Shown here piece after piece: positions 32,376 to 42,110 of a stretch of DNA of 64,000 nt (its first letter is position 1; every line of letters starts with the position of its first letter). The position numbers were made by a program, and so were the translations under genes. The notes below the pieces were generated by a model, which saw only the letters and a list, made by a program, of their open reading frames with translations, did no database searches and was not told the DNA's origin. Source of the DNA: Meandrina meandrites (taxonomy: Eukaryota > Cnidaria > Anthozoa > Scleractinia > Meandrinidae); contig OY855914.1 in the NCBI GenBank assembly GCA_963693305.1, positions 12,834,903 through 12,898,902 on the forward strand, given 5' to 3'.

Positions 32376-33262
32376 TTTATTTATCGCCAGTTGAACTTGG
32401 CATAATCCCTCGTCCAAAACTTTGTTTTAAACCCTTTCAAACTCTGACATTTGAAAACGAGTCATGCAACAGTTGATACCCGCCATTTTTCAAGGCATCT
32501 GATTGGTAGTTTAAAGCAACCAGAAGCTGTAAAACTCATCAAATTAATAAAAAACTTGTCAAAAAGTTGGCAAAAACTTTGTTGGGTGGCTACGGTTGGA
32601 GGCATTTGACTGTAAGGTTACTGTTAACTAAAACTGGAAAAAAAATTTCTAGCTTTGTGTGCTCAATTCAACATCTCTCCAGTAAAATATTGTTCAAAGT
32701 TATTCTTTGCTTATGAATAAGCTCAGAAATGGAAAAAGAATAACAATTTCAGTTTTTGCTAAATGGTAAAAATCGAGGATTTATCATGAAAAAAGCCTAC
32801 TCGTTGTTACATGACTTATCCAAACTTTTCAGCTAACTACTCTTGCAGTTATTTCTCACATTTATTTTGGTTGCAAAACAATAAACATTCCAGAAATAAT
32901 TTTAGGCATTCATGCTGTTTTAGTTTGGAAACACTTTTGAAATGCTTCATAATTAACCCTTTAACTTGGAAATCCTTAGGAACATTTTGGAAACCATTTG
33001 AAAACCCATTCAAACACTTTAGAAACCTGGTTTTAGGGGGGCTTTGAAGCACATTGAAAACACTTTTGATACCCTGTTTCATTAACAAAGATGTTTGATA
33101 TATAAGATGTGCATTCACATGGACAGTGAATGATATGTATTTGCCTTGCTGGAATTCTCTAAAAAAGCTTGTTCTACTTTACCATGCAAACATCCCCGAA
33201 CTATTAATAAATGCATTGTATTTTTAAGGGTTCTATCATGATGGATGCGAATTCCTTTTAAG
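32376..33262. other. Sequence right of the BEL truncation; nothing coding
   Basis: 32505-32545 is an inverted partial match of 27001-27035 (ACAAGTTTTT-n-ATTA-n-TTTGATG-n-GCTTC-n-GGTTGC). 32930-33065 holds loose repeats of TTTGGAAACC-n-TTTGAAAAC. No gene was recognised. Confidence 0.4.
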
Positions 33263-33514
33263 GAATTAAACCCTGTGTATTGCTCTCGTGAATTTCGAGA
33301 GCGATACCACTGCTTACTGAAAGCAATGGAGAATGCCAGCTCCAGCATTTCCATTCTAACCAGTTTCACATCCAAGATGCTTAGGAAAAAAGAAGATGTT
33401 GACACTGTCACTGAAACACTGAACAATGTATGTGACAACAAAGATCTAAAAATAGATCAGAGGGCGATGTTGTCATTCTCCTTGTTGCTCTTTGTCTCCA
33501 AAGGGCTCAGTTGA
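33263..33514 (+). CDS. Isolated candidate terminal exon, helical protein of unknown function
   Basis: The acceptor TCCTTTTAAG is followed by an 83-codon open segment ending at TGA. Its features are FRERYHCLLKAMENASSSIS and then a charged helical stretch DVDTVTETLNNVCDNKDLKI. It shows no transposon motif. It may be the 3' exon of the ATPase-like gene whose other exons lie left of the BEL element, but that link is position-based only. Confidence 0.35.
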   Translation, partial: ELNPVYCSREFRERYHCLLKAMENASSSISILTSFTSKMLRKKEDVDTVTETLNNVCDNKDLKIDQRAMLSFSLLLFVSKGLS

Positions 33515-33704
33515 AAAATTTATTTTACTTATAGCTATATTAATTAATGCTTAAATATAAATAAATTCGTAACGTTAACAAGAGGCTCACAGTAGAGTTG
33601 AAACCTGTACTGTCAAAATAAAGCTGCTACAAAATTTCCTAACAGCACAGTACAATTGCAATGTGATATGCATTTCAGGGCAGTTAGCTGCACTGCTACA
33701 AAAT

Positions 33705-34345
33705 GGGATAGAAAGGGATGGGTTGGGATAGGATGGGATGAGATGGGATAGGATAGGAAAGGATAGGATGGGATGGGATAGCATAGCATAGCATAAGATG
33801 GGATGGGATGGGATAGCATGGCACAAGGTGGGATGGGATGGGATAGGATAGGATACGATACGGTAGGGTAGGATAGGATGGGATGGGATGGGCTAGGATA
33901 TGAACAGGAATAGCAATAAGGATGGGACAAGATAGGACAGGGTAGGATAGGGTAGGGTAGGATAGGATAGGATAGGATAGGATAGGATAGGATAGGATAG
34001 GATAGGATAGGATAGGATAGGATAGGATAGGACAGGATAGCATAGCATAGCATAGAATAGGAAATGATAGGATAGGATAGGATAGGATGGGACAGGATAG
34101 GATGGCTGCCATGATTCTCTGTGATAGGATAGAATAGGAAAAGATGGGATAAGAAAGGATAGGATGGGATGGCATAAGATAGGATGGGATAGCATGGGAT
34201 GGGATGGGATGGGATAGGATAAGATGGGATAGGAAACAATAGGATGGGATGGCATAAGATAAGATAGAATACGATAGGAAAGGATGGGATGGGATGGGAG
34301 AAGATGGGATGGCATGGGATGGGATAAGAAAAGCAAAGTACATTT
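33705..34345 (+). repeat. GGATA/GGATG pentanucleotide satellite
   Basis: About 640 bp of period-5 repeat (GGATA, GGATG, GCATA variants) includes a nearly pure GGATA stretch at 33955-34030. It contains TGGCTGCCATGATTCTCTGTGA at 34103-34124, which recurs at 41536 beside a second satellite. Because the unit lacks stops in the minus-strand frames, three overlapping minus-strand ORFs appear; they are artefacts. Confidence 0.95.
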
Positions 34346-35233
34346 AAAGACACTGATTATTATCAGTTGCCTTCTTTAATATTGTTTATGGTGTTCATGT
34401 GTGTTATTTATGTTTGCGATATTTTGTTGACTGTATCAAATCACAAATATTATAGATTTGTTAAAAGGGCTTGACAATTTCTTGTCACCTGGAGCACAAA
34501 TCAATGTGCTTCACTTCACAAGAGAAGCAGCCTTTTTTCACTATACCAACAAACATTTTGCTGTCTTGATAAGTGACCAAAAATGAAATCTTTTTGATAA
34601 TCTAAAAGAATGATTAAATCCCGTTCGCTGATATGTCAATAAATTAAGAATACCTTTAATTAATATATTTTAAATGTATTTCTTGACCATTTGCAACTAC
34701 ATATACTCAAAACAAAATGGCTCGTATTAAGTTCCATACACAGTGCAAATAACAAGGGAGATCTTTCCCTAATAACCACTGACTCTTGTACAAAGAAGAG
34801 CATTTCACTTTCAGCATTACTATGTTGCAGTGATTGCCAGCCATTTGTTCTACTGAATCACAAGCCATCTAATCACTAAAAGACTTAATGATTCGTTTTT
34901 GTTTCTCGTTGTTGTTTTTGAAGAATACGATACCAAATCATTATTAACATAACAGACAATTTTCATTTATGTTTACTATTTACATTTTTTTCAAATTATT
35001 GTTTCACTTATCACTTTAGTTTTCAACTCTTATCTGAGTAACCGCATGCATCTCAAAGGTGCCACACGTAGCCCTCTCAACTGATGAGAATTGAGATTTT
35101 TTATTTAGTTTATATTCAAAAAATTCTACCATTGACACTCATGAAATTTACATGTAAACGTCCTGAAGAAAGCCAAAAACCTGACACGTTTAGTTAAGGT
35201 TAAGCAAGTCCTATCTGGAGTTGGGTTCTTGAC
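34346..35233 (+). repeat. Large dispersed repeat, copy A left part
   Basis: It matches 41812-42105 (ATTGTTTATGGTGT, TTTTGTTGACTGTATCAAAT, ACTATACCAACAAACAT, CACAAGCCATCTAATCA) and 49870-50115 (TTATCTGAGTAACCGCATG, CACACGTAGCCCTCTCAA, ACCATTGACACTCATGAAAT). It is interrupted at 35234 by gypsy copy 2. The family is non-coding and unclassified. Confidence 0.75.
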
Positions 35234-35381
35234 TGTCACGAGAAATTTGCATATAGTCTAGCGCATCCGCATATGTAGTTTGTCGTTTTTGTGTGTGCCG
35301 TTGCTCGAGTTTCCATGTTGTTGTAGTTTCGCTAAAGCAGAAATGAATTTGAAGATTAAAGTTGTGTTTATTACCTTGACA
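35234..35381 (+). repeat. 5' LTR of gypsy copy 2
   Basis: This LTR is 148 bp. It matches 39409-39567 apart from scattered substitutions and an 11-bp segment (ACGGACCTCGT-like) present only in the 3' LTR. Confidence 0.9.
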
Positions 35382-35412
35382 TGGTGGCAGCGGTAAAAAC
35401 GACAGCTAAACG

Positions 35413-35814
35413 ATGTTGAAGCTTGATCCACCGGAAAAGCTCGACTTTTCAAAGCCGCAAGAGTGGCCAAACTGGAAGCAGCGTTTTGATCGGTTCAGAT
35501 GTGCGACGAAGCTGAACAAAGAAAACGAGGAGCTTCAAATCAACGCTCTTATCTACACAATGGGCAAGGAGGCTGAACATATATTTAATGCATTTACGTT
35601 CGAAGAAGGCGATGAGAAGAAGTACGATGCAGTGTTAAACAAATTCGAGGAACATTTCGTGCCAAAGCGAAATATTATTCACGAATGAGCATGTTTTCAT
35701 CGGTGAGTACAGAAGGGTGGAGAAACTGTCGAAGCCTTTATTCGAAACCTCTACGAATTAGCAGAACATTGCGAGTTTGGTCTACAGAGGAACAAACAAA
35801 TTCGAGACAGGATA
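35413..35814 (+). pseudogene. Gypsy copy 2: gag, frameshifted
   Basis: It starts MLKLDPPEKLDFSKPQEWPN, with WPNWKQRFDRFR typical of gypsy capsid. The frame breaks at about 35688 and again before 35815, after which the capsid C-terminus and nucleocapsid are read in the pol frame. Confidence 0.8.
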
Positions 35815-37416
35815 GTGATTGGAATTTTGGACACATCACTCTCGCAAAAGCTGCAGATGAAATCCGATTTGAACCTTGACACGGCTATACAAATGGCGCG
35901 TCAAACAGAGCAGGTGAAAGTTCAAGTCGCAGGCCAAGTAGACGACAAACACCTCGGAGAAGTGAATCGAAAGAATCGGAGGCCAAATGCAAACAGAAGA
36001 CAAGGTCCTACTCAGCGGGGCAAGAATTTTCGACGATCTGGCGTTCCTTCGCTTCAGCCATGTTCTAGATGCAACCGTGCTCATGGGCCTGACGAGACAT
36101 GCCCGGCGACGGGAGCCAAATGTTCTAAATGCAAGAAAAAGGGACACTTTGCTGTAGTTTGCCGTACGGTAGTGGGAGATGTAACACGTGCTCCCGATCA
36201 AACCAGCCAGCATTTCTTTCTTGGAGCTATTCAATCGGGTGACAATGGCGAAGAACCGTGTAGTGTCATGTTACACATCAACAAGAAGCCTGTGCAGTTC
36301 AAAATTGACACTGGAGCTGATATCTTCGTGATGTCAGAGTCAACATATCAAGCTCTTCCACAGTGCCCTCAGCTTCAAACTTCGAATGCGGTCTTATCGA
36401 GCCCAGGAGGAAAGCTTAACTGTAAAGGTCTGTTCACTGCCAACATCACTTTAAAAGAAAACACCTACAGTGAAGATATGTACATAATCGAAGGTCCATG
36501 TGTGAACAATCTTCTTAGTCGACAAGCAGCATGTCGCATGGGTTTAGTCCAACCTGTCAATGAAACAACCGCAGATGTCTATGGAGACATTGGCCTCATG
36601 GACTGTGATGTAGCAAAAATCGAACTATCAGATGATGCACAGCCCTATTGTATTAATGCGGCAAGGAAAATTCCCTTTCCACTTCTTCCCAAAGTAAAAG
36701 AGGAACTTACACGTATGCGTGAAGCTGGAATCATTGAAGAAGTCACAGAACCAACCGATTGGTGTGCTCCTATGGTTCCAGTTGTAAAACCCAATGGAAA
36801 AATCAGAATCTGTGTTGACCTAAGGAAACTAAATGAAGCTGTGAAGCAAGAGAGATACATTCTTCCTACCTTGGAAGATGTAGCACCAAAACTAGGTGGT
36901 GCAAAAGTATTCTCTAAATTGGATGCATCAAGTGGTTATTGGCAGATACCCTTGCACCCTGAGAGCACAAAGCTCACAACGTTCATCACTCCAATGGGTC
37001 GCTTCTGTTTCCGCCGCCTGCCATTTGGGATAACCTCGGCACCCGAAATATTTCAGCGCAGAATGACAAGTCTACTTAAAGACCAAGAAGCCACAGCAGC
37101 TATTCAAGATGATATCATAGTCTATGGGAGAAGTGTAGCAGAACATGACAAGAGACTGCAGGAAGTATTCGAGATCATTGCCAAGTCGGGATTGAAGCTC
37201 AATGAAAAGAAGTGTGAAATCCGCAAGCCCAAAATCTGCTACTTTGGAAGTGTTATCAGCGAGCAAGGAGTCAGCCCAGATCCAGATAAAGTACGAGCAA
37301 TTCAGGAACTTCCGCCACCACAGAATGTATCCCAATTGCGACAAGTACTGGGCATGATCAATTTACCTTGGCAGGTTCCTTCCAAACTTATCAACAGTGA
37401 TAAGTCCTATGAGTGA
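35815..37416 (+). pseudogene. Gypsy copy 2: capsid end, nucleocapsid, protease, reverse transcriptase
   Basis: A 533-codon open frame carries the zinc knuckle CSKCKKKGHFAVVC (CX2CX4HX4C), the protease site KIDTGADIFVMS, and RT with MREAGIIEEVTEPTDWCAPM, VFSKLDASSGYWQIPL (D), RLPFGITSAPEIFQRRM and the catalytic box AIQDDIIVYG. The usual aromatic residue two before DD is Ile here. It ends by a frame change just before the RNase H. Confidence 0.88.
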
Positions 37417-37933
37417 GTTACTGAAATTAGATATTGCATGGACTTGGTCCCATAGGCAGCAACAAGCCTTTGAGAAAGTTAAGGCCATGGTAACCACTAC
37501 ACCAGTATTAGCCTTCTATGATGTCAACAAACCAACTGTAGTAAGTGCAGATGCCAGCAGCTATGGCCTGGGTGGTGTCCTTCTTCAGAAACATGGTGAT
37601 CAACTACGCCCTGTAGCATTTGCCTCACGCACCATGACAGATGCAGAAAAGAGATATGCACAAAATGAGAAGGAGTGCTTGGCATCAGTATGGGCCTGTG
37701 AAAAGTTCTTGCGTTATCTTTGTGGTCTGGAGTCGTTCAGGCTGTTGACGGATCACAAGCCACTAGTACCCCTGTTCAACCGCCAAGACCTGGATAAAGT
37801 ACCTTTACGATGCCAACGTCTTCTCATGCGAATGATGAGATTCAAACCTAAAGCAGAACATGTGCCAGGAAAGGAACTTGTAGTTGCTGATACGTTGTCC
37901 AGAAATCCACTTGTAAATGTCACAGAGTCATGA
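37397..37933 (+). pseudogene. Gypsy copy 2: RNase H
   Basis: [52 protein letters not shown] and [18 protein letters not shown]. This is the complete RNase H pattern, in a different frame from the RT. Confidence 0.88.
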
Positions 37934-38896
37934 GACTCGGAAGAGGGATGACAAAGCTTATGTTGATGCAGCCATGACGTCACAACCAGCGTCACTTGAG
38001 AAACTTGAGCAGATCAAGCAAGCTACACTGTCTGACCCACAACTCAGTCTTGTACTGAAGTACACAATTAATGGATGGCCAAAGTATGCAAAGGATGTTC
38101 CAGAACAGATTCGTCAGTACTACACAGTTCGCGGTGACTTGTCTGTAGTAAATGGCAAAATCATCTATTGCAACCGAATTGTTGTACCTTCAGCTCTACG
38201 AACAGAAGTCTTGGACCGTATCCAGTCTCGTGAATGAGCCAACATGGCTGTATGGTGGCCAGGCATTAGCAAACATGTGTGTCCACATGCGAATTCTGCC
38301 AAGAGAATCTACCCAGCCAGAGGAAAGAGCCGTTAGTCACTACACCTCTCCCTGAAAGAGCATGGAAGAAGATTGGTGCAGATCTCTGTGAACACAAAGG
38401 AAAACAGTTTCTAGTCGTTATTGACTATTACTCAAGATTTCCCGAAATTGCCTATATGTCCAGTACCACAAGTGATCACGTGATCAACAAACTGAACGAC
38501 TTTTTTGCCCGATGGGGAATACCTGAGGAAATTGTGAGTGACAATGGGCCACAATTTTCTTCTGAACTGTTCCACAAATTCAGCCAAGAGTATGACTTCA
38601 AACATACCACATCAAGCCCATATCACCCGAAAGCAAATGGTGAAGCCTTAAGTGGTGTCCGTATTGCCAAGAAGATCCTCAAGCAGAGTGATCCATTTGT
38701 TGCTTTGATGAGCTATAGAGCTACACCCCACACAGCCACTGGTGTAAGCCCTAGTCAGCTAATGATGGGAAGAGAAATCCATACTCTCCTTCCTACATTG
38801 GAGTCTAACCTGAAGCCAATCTCAGTAAGTTACAAAGCCGTTGCTGAAAGAGATGAGAAAAGCAAGACAGCTTACCAACAGTCCTTTGACAAGTGA
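37917..38896 (+). pseudogene. Gypsy copy 2: integrase, with a deletion in the zinc-binding domain
   Basis: The N-terminal part (37917-38237) stops where the HHCC zinc finger should be, indicating a small deletion and frame change. The core resumes at 38279 with KKIGADLCEHKGKQFLVVID (D), EEIVSDNGPQF (D) and YHPKANGEAL (E). A stop at 38894-38896 interrupts the C-terminal domain. Both changes would abolish function. Confidence 0.85.
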
Positions 38897-39364
38897 CATG
38901 GTGTGCGAACGCTGCCAGAACTGCAACCTGGAGATGCTGTCCACATGAAACTAGATCAGCAGAAGGGATAGAAAACCCCAGGTGTAGTAATCGCGAAAAG
39001 TTCTATGCCTAGATCCAATGTTATCGAAACACCCCAAAGTATTGTGCGTTGAAACAGGAGGCACCTGCACCCGACGACAAACCCTATTGAAGTTGAGAAG
39101 TTCACCGAACTTGAACCAGATATAGAACCAGAACAGGATCTTAGTCCTAAGTCTGCAACCGCTGATGTGCAAGAGTTACCTCCGACTGTGACTCAGTGCA
39201 AAGTGCCACTAGTCACACAGCCACACCCTGATCTGAAGAGTTCTCATGGAACACTTACTAAATCGTCTGAAACAGGAGTCAGAACCTTGAGCGGTCGAGT
39301 TGTGAGGAAACCAATCCGCTTTCGAGAAGACATAGACATTGAAAGTTTCACACATGTGTTGTAA
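38897..39364 (+). pseudogene. Gypsy copy 2: integrase tail after stops
   Basis: HGVRTLPELQPGDAVHMKLD continues in frame after the stop, followed by another stop. The final part (39167-39364) ends TLSGRVVRKPIRF, the usual gypsy polyprotein tail. Confidence 0.7.
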
Positions 39365-39408
39365 TCGTTCCGTTTATACATCAGTTTCATTATTTTCATA
39401 GAGGGAGA

Positions 39409-39567
39409 TGTCATGAGAAATTAGCACATAGTCTAGCGCATGCGCATATGTAGTTTGACGGACCTCGTGCGTTTTTGTGTGTGCCGTTGCTCGAGTTTCC
39501 ATGTTGTTGTAGTTTCGCTAAAGCAGAAACGAATTTGAAGATTAAAGTTGTGTTTATTACCTTGACA
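39409..39567 (+). repeat. 3' LTR of gypsy copy 2
   Basis: This LTR is 159 bp; see the 5' LTR for the comparison. The differences show the insertion is not recent. Confidence 0.9.
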
Positions 39568-40285
39568 ATCATATTTACTAATTTCAAGTCTCCATGATAG
39601 CTACAAGTGATCCTCCTATTTGGACCTATAAAAGGATAGCATTGTTTGAATGCCTAGACCTTACAAAGATACAAGGATTTAGGTACATGGATAGACAGAG
39701 AGAGAAAAGTAAAGGCAGCACAGGACAGGTGTACAGGACGTTCAAGTCTTCCTCGCTGCCTGACGGCTATGCCATGCTGATTAGGCCTAAGCCAAAACAG
39801 CTGTCCATGGCAGCCACTGCCAAGTTGACAGGTTGTGAACATGCATGAGGTCCTGGCCCAGACCAAGGGATGTTTCAGTGACTTCCCTTTCCATTGTGAC
39901 TGTATCAGTCATTAGCCAGCATAACAAATAGGGAAATTTTGTTTTCTGTTGTTGAAGTTTTAAAACAACAAAATGAAACCTACAACATCGTAAATATTTA
40001 ATAAGGGAATAGCTGATGGATGGTGCATCTCTCTCTAGAAATTCAATAACTTCCAATCAGATGCCATCAAGTGTGGGGGATTTTGAGCCCTTTTCTTGCC
40101 CCAAGGATTAATTTCTCAACTCTTTACAAATTTTTGCAAGGTCTTTATCACTTGTCGACTGACATAAAATTTTCTTCCAACATCAGAATAGGTGCCCACA
40201 AATAAACCAGAAATACAGCCTCTACAAGCTTGGACAATGGAAACTATAATTACCCTTCTGATATCTTCAGACGAGTCTTTTCTTA
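39568..40285. other. Unclassified sequence right of gypsy copy 2
   Basis: Overlapping ORFs on both strands (39594-40056) show no recognisable pattern or splice support. Nothing was identified. Confidence 0.4.
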
Positions 40286-40650
40286 GGAAATAACATTCTT
40301 TTGACTCACAGCTTTCTTTTCCGCAGGCAAGAGAAAGACAAAAATAGGATCATGGGATCAGTATTTTTGAAACCGTTGTTGGAGCCCTTGTCGTCATCTT
40401 GTTACACCAAGCATATGCACTCTAATTGTATTGAGCAGAGAAAAGCCTCAACAGTAAACATGTCCTGATTGTTGGGTCACTGTTATCTTAGTTGACTTTC
40501 CCCATTCCCTTAATGCAAATCGTTAATGGTATCTATTTTTGTCTGCTTGTTATGTTGCAGTTCCTTTTATTGGCTGTCTTTGATCACAAGTATTTAAATA
40601 CTTTTTTTAAAAGCAAGGGTGTCAAATTTCTGTTTTTAAAGGAAGAAACA
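40286..40650 (+). repeat. Large dispersed repeat, copy A right part
   Basis: It matches 50145-50450: GACTCACAGCTTTCTTTT versus GAGTCACAGCTTTCTTTT, ATCATGGGATCAGTATTTTT, CAAGCATATNCACTCTAATT, TTGTCTNCTTGTTATGTTG, CCTTTTATTGNCTGTCTTTG. It also shares GCATATGCACT-n-AATTGTATTGA with 41611-41640. Confidence 0.75.
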
Positions 40651-41394
40651 AACATGCAAGCTCAAAGATATCCCATAATGATATTAGTTTTTATATGTTC
40701 TATTCAGTATAATATCACTTATTATTTCTTAGTCTTTGCATTTATTTCCATTTTTGTTGTATTTGTCTCTTTTGCTTAGCATTTCTTATCTTTTCACTGC
40801 ATGGGTTGCAGGTTCTTAGTATTGTGTTATTCATAATAAGTTATTATCTTAACAGACTTCCTTCAGAGACATGCGAAAATCTTCCATTCCCACAACTGCA
40901 ATGACCTAACTAAATACATTTGCATTCAGCAAACCTATCCACTTGTCATCCGTTTTGTGCCATTTGGTGAGGTACACCAGCTCCAAGTATCCCACACACC
41001 TGTTTGATAAGCCCACAAATAGGCTGCCAACATAAGTCATGTGACTATAAAAGCACCTTTTGCAACAGAGATAGCACACAAGTCAAGAAAATGACATTTT
41101 AATTCCAGAAGACATTTGAAAGGAATCAGGATGCACTATAAAGGGAAATAAATCATAAATGTGTAAGGAATCCAATATCATTAACTCTGGTTTAAGTTGA
41201 CTTGATGTTTTCCTCTAACAAAGAGCTGTGCACATTTTTGCCTCATTTCCATGATAAAATTATGTTCTTTACTTTCATTACAAAACTTCTTTTATTACCT
41301 ACTTTGTCTTTTCACAAATTTATATGTCAAACTTACTGGATATATTTAACCTTTCTTATTAGTGTTCTACATTCATAATTGGAGTTAAGAATAG

Positions 41395-42110
41395 GAAAGG
41401 ATAGGATAGGATAGGACAGGATAGGATAGGATAGGATAGGACAGAACAGGATAAGATGGGATAGTATAGAATGGGATGGGATAGGATAGAATAGGATATG
41501 ATACAATACATAGGGTACGATACAACAGGATAACATGGCTGCCACGATTCTCTGTGATCTCCCTTGATGATGTGAATGGAGCCAGCTGTTGGTGTCATTT
41601 TTTGGCGCCAAGCATATGCACTGAAATTGTATTGAAGAGAGAAGAGCCTTTTGTGATTTCAAATATTTTGGACAGCATTTAGGGAGGGAACTAGTAGCAG
41701 AAACTGTACACAAGCTTGCGGCAGACAATAGCATACAGTTTTGACCAGCTTCATTAGAATGGCTGAATGAATGCTTCATTAGGTAGTCTTTGTGACTAGG
41801 AAACTAAATTAAAGACACTGTTTATCAGTTGCCTTACATTAATATTGTTTATGGTGTATGTTTCATGTCTGTGTTTTATGTTAATATTTTGTTGACTGTA
41901 TCAAATCACAAATATTATAGATTTGTTTAAAATCTACAAATCAATATGCTTCACTTAACATGAGAAGCAATTCTTTTTTTTTACTATACCAACAAACATA
42001 GCAGTGATTCTTAGTCACAAGCCATCTAATCATTAAAAGAATAGACAATTCGTTTTTGTTTGTCCTTGCTGTTTTTGAAGAATATGAAACCAAATTATAA
42101 TTAATACTAG
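41395..42110 (+). repeat. Large dispersed repeat, copy B, with short GGATA satellite
   Basis: 41397-41540 is GGATA-type pentanucleotide repeat. It is followed by ATGGCTGCCACGATTCTCTG (as at 34102) and then by blocks equivalent to 34350-34960. Order is shared with copy A, but the satellite is much shorter. Confidence 0.8.

Larger units (their letters stand above)
35234..39567 (+). mobile_element. Ty3/gypsy retrotransposon (copy 2), complete but mutated
   Basis: Two LTRs (148 and 159 bp) begin TGTCA and end TTGACA. The primer-binding site TGGTGGCAGCGG follows the 5' LTR and a purine tract AGAGGGAGA precedes the 3' LTR. The gag-pol coding region has several frame changes and a deletion. No matching target duplication (TTGAC versus ATCAT) is visible. 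It is inserted in a copy of the large dispersed repeat. Confidence 0.9.

Noticed and set aside
33613..34353. Three long overlapping minus-strand ORFs with an SYPIL repeat
   Set aside because: They are products of the period-5 GGATA repeat: the minus-strand frames are all open and all encode the same pentapeptide. Not genes.
41333..41779. Minus-strand 148-codon ORF
   Set aside because: Half of it is the translated GGATA satellite; the rest has no pattern or splice support.
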